From Nomia melanderi (lineage: Eukaryota; Arthropoda; Insecta; Hymenoptera; Halictidae): DNA of 64,000 bases. The stretch spans positions 124,001 to 188,000 of the forward strand of contig NW_027475173.1 of NCBI RefSeq assembly GCF_051020985.1, given 5' to 3'. Shown one piece after another: positions 12,861 to 26,424 of the stretch (positions are counted from its first letter, which is position 1; the number at the start of each line of letters is the position of its first letter). Both the position numbers and the translations under genes were made by a program. The notes under the pieces were generated by a model, which made no database searches, was not told the origin of the DNA, and saw nothing but the letters and a program-made list of their open reading frames with translations.

Positions 12861-14956
12861 TTGATTTATTGCGCTATCTGTAATAGCACCCGAGATATCA
12901 CCAGATATATATTGGATTTTTCACTGACCCTGAGTGTCCGGCCCCATGAGACTGTAGTTTTTTCGGCCCCTGGTGGTCCGAGGTTGTTCCCGCTGCACAG
13001 ATTCATGCGCCAGGGCCTCCTGCAGATAATTCACTTTGGTTTATTGCGCTATCTCTAATAGCACCCGAGATATCACCAGATATATTGGATTTTCCCCTGA
13101 CCCTGAGTGTCCGGCCCCATGAGACTGTGGTTTTCTCGGCCCCTGGTGGTCCGAGGTCGTTCCCGCTGCACAGATTTATGCGCCAGGGCCTCCTACAGAC
13201 AATGCACTTTGATTTATTGCGCTATCTGTAATAGCACCCGAGATATCACCAGATATATATTGGATTTTACCCTGACCCTGAGTGTCCGGCCCCATGAGAC
13301 GGTGGTTGTCTCAGCCCCTGGAGGTCCGAGGACGTTCCCGCTGCACAGATTCATGCGCCAGGGCCTCCTGCAGATAATTCACTTTGGTTTATTGCGCTAT
13401 CTGTAATAGCACCCGAGATATCACCAGATATATATTGGATTTTTCACTGACCCTGAGTGTCCGGCCCCATGAGACGGTCGTGTTCTCGGCCCCTGGTTGT
13501 CCGAGGTCGTTCCCGCTGCACAGATTGATGCGCCTGGGCCTCCTACAGACAATGCACTTTGATTTATTGCTCTATCTGTAATAGCAGCCGAGATATCACC
13601 AGATATATATTGGATTTTTCACTGACCCTGAGTGTCCGGCCCTATGAGACGGTCGTTTTCTCGACCCCTGGTGGTCCGAGGTCGTTCCCGCTGCACACAT
13701 TCATGCGCCAGGGCCTCCTACAGACAATGCACTTTGATTTATTGCGCTATCTGTAATAGCACCCGAGATATCACCAGATATATATTGGATTTTACCCTGA
13801 CCCTGAGTGTCCGGCCCCATGAGACTGTGGTTTTTTCGGCCCCTGGTGGTCCGAGGTCGTTCCCGCTGCACAGATTCATGCGCCAGGGACTCCTACAGAC
13901 ATTGCACTTTGATGTATTGCGCTATCTGTAATAGCACCCGAGATATCACCAGATATATATTGGATTTTTCACTGACCCTGAGTGTCCGGCCCCATGAGAC
14001 TGTGGTTTTTTCGGCCCCTGGTGGTCCGAGGCAGTTCCCGCTGCACAGATTCATGCGCCAGGGCCTCCTGCAGATAATTCACTTTGGTTTATTGCGCTAT
14101 CTCTAATAGCACCCGAGATATCACCAGATATATTGGATTTTCCCCTGACCCTGAGTGTCCGGCCCCATGAGACTGTGGTTTTCTCGGCCCCTGGTGGTCC
14201 GAGGTCGTTCCCGCTGCACAGATTTATGCGCCAGGGCCTCCTACAGACAATGCACTTTGATTTATTGCGCTATCTGTAATAGCACCCGAGATATCACCAG
14301 ATATATATTGGATTTTACCCTGACACTGAGTGTCCGGCCCCATGAGACGGTGGTTGTCTCAGCCCCTGGAGGTCCGAGGACGTTCCCGCTGCACAGATTC
14401 ATGCGCCAGGGCCTCCTGCAGATAATTCACTTTGGTTTATTGCGCTATCTGTAATAGCACCCGAGATATCACCAGATATATATTGGATTTTTCACTGACC
14501 CTGAGTGTCCGGCCCCATGAGACGGTCGTGTTCTCGGCCCCTGGTTGTCCGAGGTCGTTCCCGCTGCACAGATTGATGCGCCTGGGCCTCCTACAGACAA
14601 TGCACTTTGATTTATTGCGCTATCTGTAATAGCAGCCGAGATATCACCAGATATATATTGGATTTTTCACTGACCCTGAGTGTCCGGCCCCATGAGACGG
14701 TCGTTTTCTCGACCCCTGGTGGTCCGAGGTCGTTCCCGCTGCACACATTCATGCGCCAGGGCCTCCTACAGACAATGCACTTTGATTTATTGCGCTATCT
14801 GTAATAGCACCCGAGATATCACCAGATATATATTGGATTTTACCCTGACCATGAGTGTCCGGCCCCACGAGACTGTGGTTTTTTCGGCCCCTGGTGGTCC
14901 GAGGTCGTTCCCGCTGCACAGACTCATGCGCCAGGGCCTCCAACAGACAATGCACT
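12861..14956 (+). repeat. 12-monomer HOR copy 1 (two variant 6-mers, 2,096 bp)
   Basis: A 6-mer of 1,048 bp repeats four times between about 12,861 and 17,052 (compare units near 13,107, 14,155, 15,203 and 16,251). The 2-bp shortfall from 1,050 is the 173-bp AGATATATTGG unit. The third member alternates between a form with GGGACTCCTACAGACATTG (13,790-13,930; 15,886-16,026) and a form with CCACGAGACTG and CCTCCAACAG (14,838-14,978; 16,934-17,074). The higher period is therefore 12 monomers, seen twice. Confidence 0.88.
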
Positions 14957-17052
14957 TTGATTTATTGCGCTATCTGTAATAGCACCCGAGATATCACCAG
15001 ATATATATTGGATTTTTCACTGACCCTGAGTGTCCGGCCCCATGAGACTGTAGTTTTTTCGGCCCCTGGTGGTCCGAGGTTGTTCCCGCTGCACAGATTC
15101 ATGCGCCAGGGCCTCCTGCAGATAATTCACTTTGGTTTATTGCGCTATCTCTAATAGCACCCGAGATATCACCAGATATATTGGATTTTCCCCTGACCCT
15201 GAGTGTCCGGCCCCATGAGACTGTGGTTTTCTCGGCCCCTGGTGGTCCGAGGTCGTTCCCGCTGCACAGATTTATGCGCCAGGGCCTCCTACAGACAATG
15301 CACTTTGATTTATTGCGCTATCTGTAATAGCACCCGAGATATCACCAGATATATATTGGATTTTACCCTGACCCTGAGTGTCCGGCCCCATGAGACGGTG
15401 GTTGTCTCAGCCCCTGGAGGTCCGAGGACGTTCCCGCTGCACAGATTCATGCGCCAGGGCCTCCTGCAGATAATTCACTTTGGTTTATTGCGCTATCTGT
15501 AATAGCACCCGAGATATCACCAGATATATATTGGATTTTTCACTGACCCTGAGTGTCCGGCCCCATGAGACGGTCGTGTTCTCGGCCCCTGGTTGTCCGA
15601 GGTCGTTCCCGCTGCACAGATTGATGCGCCTGGGCCTCCTACAGACAATGCACTTTGATTTATTGCTCTATCTGTAATAGCAGCCGAGATATCACCAGAT
15701 ATATATTGGATTTTTCACTGACCCTGAGTGTCCGGCCCTATGAGACGGTCGTTTTCTCGACCCCTGGTGGTCCGAGGTCGTTCCCGCTGCACACATTCAT
15801 GCGCCAGGGCCTCCTACAGACAATGCACTTTGATTTATTGCGCTATCTGTAATAGCACCCGAGATATCACCAGATATATATTGGATTTTACCCTGACCCT
15901 GAGTGTCCGGCCCCATGAGACTGTGGTTTTTTCGGCCCCTGGTGGTCCGAGGTCGTTCCCGCTGCACAGATTCATGCGCCAGGGACTCCTACAGACATTG
16001 CACTTTGATGTATTGCGCTATCTGTAATAGCACCCGAGATATCACCAGATATATATTGGATTTTTCACTGACCCTGAGTGTCCGGCCCCATGAGACTGTG
16101 GTTTTTTCGGCCCCTGGTGGTCCGAGGCAGTTCCCGCTGCACAGTTTCATGCGCCAGGGCCTCCTGCAGATAATTCACTTTGGTTTATTGCGCTATCTCT
16201 AATAGCACCCGAGATATCACCAGATATATTGGATTTTCCCCTGACCCTGAGTGTCCGGCCCCATGAGACTGTGGTTTTCTCGGCCCCTGGTGGTCCGAGG
16301 TCGTTCCCGCTGCACAGATTTATGCGCCAGGGCCTCCTACAGACAATGCACTTTGATTTATTGCGCTATCTGTAATAGCACCCGAGATATCACCAGATAT
16401 ATATTGGATTTTACCCTGACACTGAGTGTCCGGCCCCATGAGACGGTGGTTGTCTCAGCCCCTGGAGGTCCGAGGACGTTCCCGCTGCACAGATTCATGC
16501 GCCAGGGCCTCCTGCAGATAATTCACTTTGGTTTATTGCGCTATCTGTAATAGCACCCGAGATATCACCAGATATATATTGGATTTTTCACTGACCCTGA
16601 GTATCCGGCCCCATGAGACGGTCGTGTTCTCGGCCCCTGGTTGTCCGAGGTCGTTCCCGCTGCACAGATTGATGCGCCTGGGCCTCCTACAGACAATGCA
16701 CTTTGATTTATTGCGCTATCTGTAATAGCAGCCGAGATATCACCAGATATATATTGGATTTTTCACTGACCCTGAGTGTCCGGCCCCATGAGACGGTCGT
16801 TTTCTCGACCCCTGGTGGTCCGAGGTCGTTCCCGCTGCACACATTCATGCGCCAGGGCCTCCTACAGACAATGCACTTTGATTTATTGCGCTATCTGTAA
16901 TAGCACCCGAGATATCACCAGATATATATTGGATTTTACCCTGACCATGAGTGTCCGGCCCCACGAGACTGTGGTTTTTTCGGCCCCTGGTGGTCCGAGG
17001 TCGTTCCCGCTGCACAGACTCATGCGCCAGGGCCTCCAACAGACAATGCACT
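14957..17052 (+). repeat. 12-monomer HOR copy 2 (2,096 bp)
   Basis: It repeats 12,861-14,956 at offset 2,096. The few differences I noticed include CACAGTTTCATG (16,142) against CACAGATTCATG, and GAGTATCCGG (16,600) against GAGTGTCCGG. The A-B-A-B alternation of the third member across both copies shows that an already duplicated 6-mer was duplicated again as a pair. The match runs on to about 17,111 before diverging. Confidence 0.87.
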
Positions 17053-18127
17053 TTGATTTATTGCGCTATCTGTAATAGCACCCGAGATATCACCAGATAT
17101 ATATTGGATTTTACCCTGACCCTGAATGTCCGGCCCCATGAGACTGTAGTTTTCTCGGCCCCTGGTGGTCCGAGGTCGTTCCCGCTGCACAGATTCATGC
17201 GCCAGGGCCTCCTACAGACAATGCACTTTGATTTATTGCGCTATCTGTAATAGTACCCGACATATCACCAGATATATATTGGATTTGCCCCTCACCCTGA
17301 GTGTCCGGCCCCATGAGACGGTGGTTTTCTCGGCCCCTGGTGGTCCGAGGTCGTTCCCGCTGCACACATTCATGCGCCAGGGCTTCCTACAGACAATGCA
17401 CTTTGATTTATTGCGCTATCTGTAATAGCACCCGAGATATCACCAGATATATATTGGATTTTTCCCTGACCCTGACAGTCCGGCCCCATGTGTCGGTGGT
17501 TTTCTCGGCCCCTGGTGGTCCGAGGTCGATCCCGCTGCACAGATTCATGCGCCAGGGCCTCCTACAGACAATTCACTTTGGTTTAGTGCGCTATCTGTAA
17601 GAGCACCCGAGATATCACCAGATATATATTGGATTTTCCCCTGACACTGAGTGTCCGGCCCCATGAGACGGTGGTTTTCTCGGCCCCTGGTGGTCCGAGG
17701 TCGATTCCGCTGCACAGATTCATGCGCCAAGGCTTCCTGCAGACAATTCACTTTGGTTTATTGCGCTATCTGTAATAGCACCCGAGATATCACCAGTTAG
17801 ATGCTGTATTTTTACATGACCTTGGGTGACGGATTCCGAATATCTGTAATTTTCTCGGCCCCTGGTGGTCCGAGATAGTTCCTGCTGCACAGATTCATGC
17901 GCCAGGGCCTCCTACAGACAATGCACTTTGATTTATTGCCCTAACTCTAATAGCACCCGAGATATCACCATATATATATTGGATTTTTCCCTGACCCTGA
18001 CAGTCCGGCCCCATGTGTCGGTGGTTTTCTCGGCCCCTGGTGGTCCTAGGTCGTTCCCGCTGCACAGATTCATGAGCCAGGGCCCCCTTCAGACAGTTCA
18101 CTTTGGTTTATTGCGCTATCTCTAACA
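17053..18127 (+). repeat. Transitional units holding copy 1 of a 5-monomer duplication
   Basis: Positions 17,564-18,068 recur at 18,439-18,943 (offset 875 bp, five monomers). Markers are TTAGTGCGCTATCTGTAAGAGC, a unit with the diverged block (17,828), TAGTTCCTGCTG, and TTGCCCTAACTC. Differences seen include CAGTTAGATG (17,797) against CAGATAGATG and CCGAGATAG (17,870) against CCGAGGTAG. The second copy lies inside the 20-mer, so this 5-mer duplication came before the 20-mer duplication. Confidence 0.8.
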
Positions 18128-21100
18128 GCACCCGAGATATCACCAGATATATATTGGATTTTTCTCTTACCCTGACTGTCCGGCCCCATGAGACGGTCGT
18201 TTTCTCGGCCCCTGGTGGTCCGAGGTCGTTCCCGCTGCACAGATTCATGCGCCAGGGCCTCCTGCAGATAATTCACTTTGGTTTATGGCGCTATCTCTAA
18301 TAGCACCCGAGATATCACCAGAAATATATTGGATTTTCCCCTGACCCTGAGTGTCCGGCCCCATGAGACGGTCGTGTTCTCAGCCCCTGGAGGTCCGAGG
18401 ACGTTCCCGCTGCACAGATTCATGCGCCAGGGCCTCCTGCAGACAATTCACTTTGGTTTAGTGCGCTATCTGTAAGAGCACCCGAGATATCACCAGATAT
18501 ATATTGGATTTTCCCCTGACACTGAGTGTCCGGCCCCATGAGACGGTGGTTTTCTCGGCCCCTGGTGGTCCGAGGTCGATTCCGCTGCACAGATTCATGC
18601 GCCAAGGCTTCCTGCAGACAATTCACTTTGGTTTATTGCGCTATCTGTAATAGCACCCGAGATATCACCAGATAGATGCTGTATTTTTACATGACCTTGG
18701 GTGACGGATTCCGAATATCTGTAATTTTCTCGGCCCCTGGTGGTCCGAGGTAGTTCCTGCTGCACAGATTCATGCGCCAGGGCCTCCTACAGACAATGCA
18801 CTTTGATTTATTGCCCTAACTCTAATAGCACCCGAGATATCACCATATATATATTGGATTTTTCCCTGACCCTGACAGTCCGGCCCCATGTGTCGGTGGT
18901 TTTCTCGGCCCCTGGTGGTCCTAGGTCGTTCCCGCTGCACACATTGATGCGCCAGCGCCTCCTACAGACAATGCACTTTGATTTATTGCGCTATCTGTAA
19001 TAGCACCCGAGATATCACCAGATATATATTGGATTTTACCCTGACCATGAGTGTCCGGCCCCACGAGACTGTGGTTTTTTCGGCCCCTGGTGGTCCGAGG
19101 TCGTTCCCGCTGCACAGACTTATGCGCCAGGGCCTCCAACAGACAATGCACTTTGATTTATTGCGCTATCTGTAATAGCACCCGAGATATCACCAGATAT
19201 ATATTGGATTTTACCCTGACCCTGAGTGTCCGGCCCCATGAGACTGTGGTTTTCTCGGCCCCTGGTGGTCCGAGGTCGTTCCCGCTGCACAGATTCATGC
19301 GCCAGGGCCTGCTACAGACAATGCACTTTGATTTATTGCGCTATCTGTAATAGCACCCGAGATGTCACCAGATATATATTGGATTTTTCACTTACCCTGA
19401 CTGTCCGGCCCCATGAGACGGTCGTTTTCTCGGCCCCTGGTGGTCCGAGGTCGTTCCCGCTGCACAGATTCATGCGCCAGGGCCTCCTGCAGATAATTCA
19501 CTTTGGTTTATTGCGCTATCTCTAATAGCACCCGAGATATCACCAGAAATATATTGGATTTTCCCCTGACCCTGAGTGTCCGGCCCCATGAGACGGTCGT
19601 GTTCTCGGCCCCTGGTGATCCGAGGTCGTGCCCGCTGCACAGATTCATGGGCCAGGGCCTCCTACAGACAATGCACTTTGATTTATTGCGCTATCTGTAA
19701 TAGCACCCGAGATATCACCAGATATATATTGGATTTTACCCTGACCATGAGTGTCCGGCCCCATGAGACTGCGGTTTTTTCGGCCCCTAGTGGTCCGAGG
19801 TAATTCCCGCTGCATAGATTCATGCGCCAGGGCCTCCTACAGACAATGCACTTTGATTTATTGCGCTATCTGTAATAGCACCCGAGATATCACCGGATAT
19901 ATATTGGATTTTTCCCAGACCCTGAGGGTCCGACCCCATGAGACAGTGATTTTCTCGGCCCCTGGTGGTCCTAGGTCGATCCCGCTGCACAGATTCATGC
20001 GCCAGTGCCTCCTACAGGCAATGCACTTTTATTTATTGCACTATCTGTAATTGCACCCGAGATATCACCAGATTTATATTGGATTTTTCCCTGACCCTCA
20101 GTGTCCGACCACATGAGACTGGTTTTCTCGGCCCCTGGTGGTCCGAGGTCGTTCCCGCTGCATAGATTCATGCGCCAGGACCTCCTGCAGACAATGCACT
20201 TTGGTTTATTGCGCTATCTCTAATAGCACCCGAGATATCACCAGATATATATTGGATTTTTTCCTGACTCTGAGTGTCCGGCCCCATGAGACGGTAGTTT
20301 TCTCGGCCCCTGGTGGTCCCAGGTTGTTCCCGCTGCACAGATTCATGCGCCAGGGCCTCCTGCAGACAATGCACTTTGGTTTATTACGCTATCTCTAATA
20401 GCACCCGAGATATCACCAGATATATATTGGATTTTTCCCTGACCCTGACAGTCCCGCCCCACGAGACGGTGATTTTCTCGGCCCCTGGTGGTCCGAGGTC
20501 GATCCCGCTGCACAGATTCATACGCCAGGGTCTCCTGCAGATAATTCACTTTGATTTATTGCGCTATCTCTAATAGCACCCGAGATATCACCAGATATTT
20601 ATTGGATTTTGCCCTGGCCCTGACAGTCCGGCCCCATGAGACGGTGATTTTCTCGGCCCCTGGTGGTCCGAGGTCGATCCCGCTGCACAGATTCATGCGC
20701 CAGGGCCTCCTACAGACAATGCACTTTGATTTATTGCGCTATCCCTAATAGCACCCGAGATATCACCAGATATATATTGGATTTTTCCCTGGCCCTGACA
20801 GTCCGGCCCCATGAGACGGTGATTTTCTCGGCCCCTGGTGGTCCGAGGTCGATCCCGCTGCACAGATTCATGCGCCAGGGCCTCCTGCAGACAATGCTTT
20901 TTGATTTATTGCGCTATCTGTAATATCACCCGAGATATCACCAGATTTGTAGTGGATTTTTCCCGGACCCTGAGTGTCCGACCCCATGAGACGGTGGTTT
21001 TCTCGGCCCCTGGTGGTCCGTGGTCGATCCCGCTGCACAGATTCATGCGCCAGGGTCTCCTACAGACAATGCACTTTGATTTATTGCGCTATCTGTAATA

Positions 21101-21625
21101 GCACCCGAGATATCACCAGTTATATATTGGATTTTTACATGACCCTGACAGTCCCGCCCCATGAGACGGTAGTTATCTCGGCCCCTGCTAGTCCGAGGTC
21201 GTTCCCGCTGCACAGATTCATGTGCCATGGCCTCCTGCAGACAATGCAATTTGATTTATTTCGCTATATCTAATAGCACCTGAGATATCACCAGATATAT
21301 ATCGGATTTTTCCCTGATCCTGACAGTCCGGCCCCATGAGACGGTGATTTTCTCGGCCCCTGGTGGTCCGAGGTCGATCCCGCTGCACAGATTCATGCGC
21401 CAGAGCCTCCTACAGATAGTGCACATTGATTTATTGCGCTATCTGTAATAGCACCCGACATATCACCATATATATATTGCATTTTTCCCTGACCCTGAGT
21501 CTCCGACCCCATGAGACGGTGGTTTTCTCGGCCCCTGCTGGTCCGAGGTCGTTCCCGCTGCACAGATTCATGCGCCAGGGTCTCCTACAGACAATGCACT
21601 TTGATTTATTGCGCTGTCTGTAATA
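18128..21625 (+). repeat. 20-monomer HOR copy A (3,498 bp)
   Basis: It is directly followed by an almost perfect second copy. It is a mosaic: the first part (to about 20,560) is middle type, with units like those at 10,175-10,435 and 12,224-12,880; about 20,551-20,970 matches 3,247-3,670 of the left block; about 20,985-21,620 matches 2,105-2,740 (offset 18,879). The two left-type pieces are joined in an order not found in the left block itself. Contains one diverged-block unit (18,703) and the 173-bp marker unit (20,117). Confidence 0.9.
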
Positions 21626-24600
21626 GCACCCGAGATATCACCAGATATATATTGGATTTTTCTCTTACCCTGACTGTCCGGCCCCATGAGACGGTCGTTT
21701 TCTCGGCCCCTGGTGGTCCGAGGTCGTTCCCGCTGCACAGATTCATGCGCCAGGGCCTCCTGCAGATAATTCACTTTGGTTTATGGCGCTATCTCTAATA
21801 GCACCCGAGATATCACCAGAAATATATTGGATTTTCCCCTGACCCTGAGTGTCCGGCCCCATGAGACGGTCGTGTTCTCAGCCCCTGGAGGTCCGAGGAC
21901 GTTCCCGCTGCACAGATTCATGCGCCAGGGCCTCCTGCAGACAATTCACTTTGGTTTAGTGCGCTATCTGTAAGAGCACCCGAGATATCACCAGATATAT
22001 ATTGGATTTTCCCCTGACACTGAGTGTCCGGCCCCATGAGACGGTGGTTTTCTCGGCCCCTGGTGGTCCGAGGTCGATTCCGCTGCACAGATTCATGCGC
22101 CAAGGCTTCCTGCAGACAATTCACTTTGGTTTATTGCGCTATCTGTAATAGCACCCGAGATATCACCAGATAGATGCTGTATTTTTACATGACCTTGGGT
22201 GACGGATTCCGAATATCTGTAATTTTCTCGGCCCCTGGTGGTCCGAGGTAGTTCCTGCTGCACAGATTCATGCGCCAGGGCCTCCTACAGACAATGCACT
22301 TTGATTTATTGCCCTAACTCTAATAGCACCCGAGATATCACCATATATATATTGGATTTTTCCCTGACCCTGACAGTCCGGCCCCATGTGTCGGTGGTTT
22401 TCTCGGCCCCTGGTGGTCCTAGGTCGTTCCCGCTGCACACATTGATGCGCCAGCGCCTCCTACAGACAATGCACTTTGATTTATTGCGCTATCTGTAATA
22501 GCACCCGAGATATCACCAGATATATATTGGATTTTACCCTGACCATGAGTGTCCGGCCCCACGAGACTGTGGTTTTTTCGGCCCCTGGTGGTCCGAGGTC
22601 GTTCCCGCTGCACAGACTTATGCGCCAGGGCCTCCAACAGACAATGCACTTTGATTTATTGCGCTATCTGTAATAGCACCCGAGATATCACCAGATATAT
22701 ATTGGATTTTACCCTGACCCTGAGTGTCCGGCCCCATGAGACTGTGGTTTTCTCGGCCCCTGGTGGTCCGAGGTCGTTCCCGCTGCACAGATTCATGCGC
22801 CAGGGCCTGCTACAGACAATGCACTTTGATTTATTGCGCTATCTGTAATAGCACCCGAGATGTCACCAGATATATATTGGATTTTTCACTTACCCTGACT
22901 GTCCGGCCCCATGAGACGGTCGTTTTCTCGGCCCCTGGTGGTCCGAGGTCGTTCCCGCTGCACAGATTCATGCGCCAGGGCCTCCTGCAGATAATTCACT
23001 TTGGTTTATTGCGCTATCTCTAATAGCACCCGAGATATCACCAGAAATATATTGGATTTTCCCCTGACCCTGAGTGTCCGGCCCCATGAGACGGTCGTGT
23101 TCTCGGCCCCTGGTGATCCGAGGTCGTGCCCGCTGCACAGATTCATGGGCCAGGGCCTCCTACAGACAATGCACTTTGATTTATTGCGCTATCTGTAATA
23201 GCACCCGAGATATCACCAGATATATATTGGATTTTACCCTGACCATGAGTGTCCGGCCCCATGAGACTGCGGTTTTTTCGGCCCCTAGTGGTCCGAGGTA
23301 ATTCCCGCTGCATAGATTCATGCGCCAGGGCCTCCTACAGACAATGCACTTTGATTTATTGCGCTATCTGTAATAGCACCCGAGATATCACCGGATATAT
23401 ATTGGATTTTTCCCAGACCCTGAGGGTCCGACCCCATGAGACAGTGATTTTCTCGGCCCCTGGTGGTCCTAGGTCGATCCCGCTGCACAGATTCATGCGC
23501 CAGTGCCTCCTACAGGCAATGCACTTTTATTTATTGCGCTATCTGTAATTGCACCCGAGATATCACCAGATTTATATTGGATTTTTCCCTGACCCTCAGT
23601 GTCCGACCACATGAGACTGGTTTTCTCGGCCCCTGGTGGTCCGAGGTCGTTCCCGCTGCATAGATTCATGCGCCAGGACCTCCTGCAGACAATGCACTTT
23701 GGTTTATTGCGCTATCTCTAATAGCACCCGAGATATCACCAGATATATATTGGATTTTTTCCTGACTCTGAGTGTCCGGCCCCATGAGACGGTAGTTTTC
23801 TCGGCCCCTGGTGGTCCCAGGTTGTTCCCGCTGCACAGATTCATGCGCCAGGGCCTCCTGCAGACAATGCACTTTGGTTTATTACGCTATCTCTAATAGC
23901 ACCCGAGATATCACCAGATATATATTGGATTTTTCCCTGACCCTGACAGTCCCGCCCCACGAGACGGTGATTTTCTCGGCCCCTGGTGGTCCGAGGTCGA
24001 TCCCGCTGCACAGATTCATACGCCAGGGTCTCCTGCAGATAATTCACTTTGATTTATTGCGCTATCTCTAATAGCACCCGAGATATCACCAGATATTTAT
24101 TGGATTTTGCCCTGGCCCTGACAGTCCGGCCCCATGAGACGGTGATTTTCTCGGCCCCTGGTGGTCCGAGGTCGATCCCGCTGCACAGATTCATGCGCCA
24201 GGGCCTCCTACAGACAATGCACTTTGATTTATTGCGCTATCCCTAATAGCACCCGAGATATCACCAGATATATATTGGATTTTTCCCTGGCCCTGACAGT
24301 CCGGCCCCATGAGACGGTGATTTTCTCGGCCCCTGGTGGTCCGAGGTCGATCCCGCTGCACAGATTCATGCGCCAGGGCCTCCTGCAGACAATGCTTTTT
24401 GATTTATTGCGCTATCTGTAATATCACCCGAGATATCACCAGATTTGTAGTGGATTTTTCCCGGACCCTGAGTGTCCGACCCCATGAGACGGTGGTTTTC
24501 TCGGCCCCTGGTGGTCCGTGGTCGATCCCGCTGCACAGATTCATGCGCCAGGGTCTCCTACAGACAATGCACTTTGATTTATTGCGCTATCTGTAATAGC

Positions 24601-25123
24601 ACCCGAGATATCACCAGTTATATATTGGATTTTTACATGACCCTGACAGTCCCGCCCCATGAGACGGTAGTTATCTCGGCCCCTGCTAGTCCGAGGTCGT
24701 TCCCGCTGCACAGATTCATGTGCCATGGCCTCCTGCAGACAATGCAATTTGATTTATTTCGCTATATCTAATAGCACCTGAGATATCACCAGATATATAT
24801 CGGATTTTTCCCTGATCCTGACAGTCCGGCCCCATGAGACGGTGATTTTCTCGGCCCCTGGTGGTCCGAGGTCGATCCCGCTGCACAGATTCATGCGCCA
24901 GAGCCTCCTACAGATAGTGCACATTGATTTATTGCGCTATCTGTAATAGCACCCGACATATCACCATATATATATTGCATTTTTCCCTGACCCTGAGTCT
25001 CCGACCCCATGAGACGGTGGTTTTCTCGGCCCCTGCTGGTCCGAGGTCGTTCCCGCTGCACAGATTCATGCGCCAGGGTCTCCTACAGACAATGCACTTT
25101 GATTTATTGCGCTGTCTGTAATA
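21626..25123 (+). repeat. 20-monomer HOR copy B (3,498 bp)
   Basis: Comparing line by line with 18,128-21,625, I found a single difference: A at 20,040 against G at 23,538. The similarity starts right after TCTAACAGC is replaced by TCTGTAATAGC (about 21,620) and ends at about 25,149 where ATATTTCATTTTTCC replaces ATATTGGATTTTTC. Such near-identity in a fast-changing satellite marks this as one of the youngest events in the window, or as an assembly artefact that spanning long reads would expose. Confidence 0.9.
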
Positions 25124-26357
25124 GCACCCGAGATATCACCAGATATATATTTCATTTTTCCCTGACCCTGACAGTCCGGCCTCATGAGACGGTAATTTTC
25201 TCGGCCCCTGGTGGTCCGAGGTCGATCCCGCTGCACAGATTCATGCGCCAGGGCCTCCTACAGACAATGCACTTTGATTTATTGCGCTGTCTGTAATAGC
25301 ACCCGAGATATCACCAGATATATATTGTATTTTTCCCTGACCCTGAGTGTCCGGCCCCATGAGACGGTAGTTTTCTCGGCCCCTGGTAGTCCGAGGTCGT
25401 TCCCGCTGCACAGATTCATGCGCTAGGGCCTACTGCAGACAATGGAGTTTGATTTATTGCGCTATCTCTAATAGCAACCGAGATATCACCAGATGTGTAT
25501 TGGATTTTTCCCTGACCCTGACTGTCCGGCCTCATGAGACGGTGATTTTCTCGGCCCCTGGTGGTCCGAGGTCGATCCCGCTGCACAGATTCATGCGCCA
25601 GGGCCTCCTACAGACAATGCACTTTGATTTATTGCGCTATCTGTAATAGCACCCGAGATATCACCAGATATATATTGGATTTTTCCCTGTCCCTGACAGT
25701 CCGGCCTCATGAGACGGTGATTTTCTCGGCCCCTGGTGGTCCGAGGTCGATCCCGCTGCATAGATTCATGCGCCAGGGCCTCCTGCAGACAATGCACTTT
25801 GATTTATTTCGCTATCTCTAATAGCACCCGAGATATCACCAGATATATATTGGATTTGCCCCTCACCCTGAGTGTCCGGCCCCATGAGACGGTGGTTTTC
25901 TCGGCCCCTGGTGGTCCGAGGTCGTTCCCGCTGCACAGATTCATGCGCCAGGGACTCCTACAGACAATGCACTTTGATTTATTGCGCTATCTGTAATAGC
26001 ACCCGAGATATCACCAGATATATATTGGATTTTTCACTGACCCTGAGTGTCCGGCCCCATGAGACTGTGGTTTTATCGGCCCCTGGTGGTCCGAGGTTGT
26101 TCCCGTTGCACAGATTCATGCGCCAGGGCCTCCTGCAGATAATTCACTTTGGTTTATTACGCTATCTCTAATAGCACCCGAGATAGCACCAGATATATAT
26201 TGGATTTGCCCCTCACCCTGAGTGTCCGGCCCCATGAGACGGTGGTTTTCTCGGCCCCTGGTGGTCCGAGGTCGTTCCCGCTGCACAGATTCATGCGCCA
26301 GGGACTCCTACAGACATTGCACTTTGATTTATTGCGCTATCTGTAATAGCACCCGAG

Positions 26358-26371
26358 ATATCACCAGATAT
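26358..26371. other. Short dyad ATATC-ACCA-GATAT in the AT-rich half
   Basis: Arms ATATC and GATAT are reverse complements around a four-base ACCA spacer, at unit positions 8-21. The left arm overlaps the palindrome GATATC. The element is present in nearly every unit; a few read GATTTC (for example 47,168 and 58,019), which breaks the arm. With only five A/T-rich pairs it may be chance, but it lies in the best conserved part of the monomer. Confidence 0.45.
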
Positions 26372-26424
26372 ATATTGGATTTTTCACTGACCCTGAGTGT
26401 CCGGCCCCATGAGACTGTGGTTTT

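Noticed and set aside
17816..17860. The GACGGATTCCGAATATC block as a transposon insertion
   Set aside because: The unit length is unchanged and there is no target-site duplication or terminal repeat; the block replaces, rather than adds to, the usual sequence.
25567..25580. tRNA-like T-arm or pol III B box in GGTCGATCCCGC units
   Set aside because: It resembles GGTTCGATTCC only if two bases are inserted, and I found no A box at a suitable distance upstream, so a tRNA or SINE origin is not supported.
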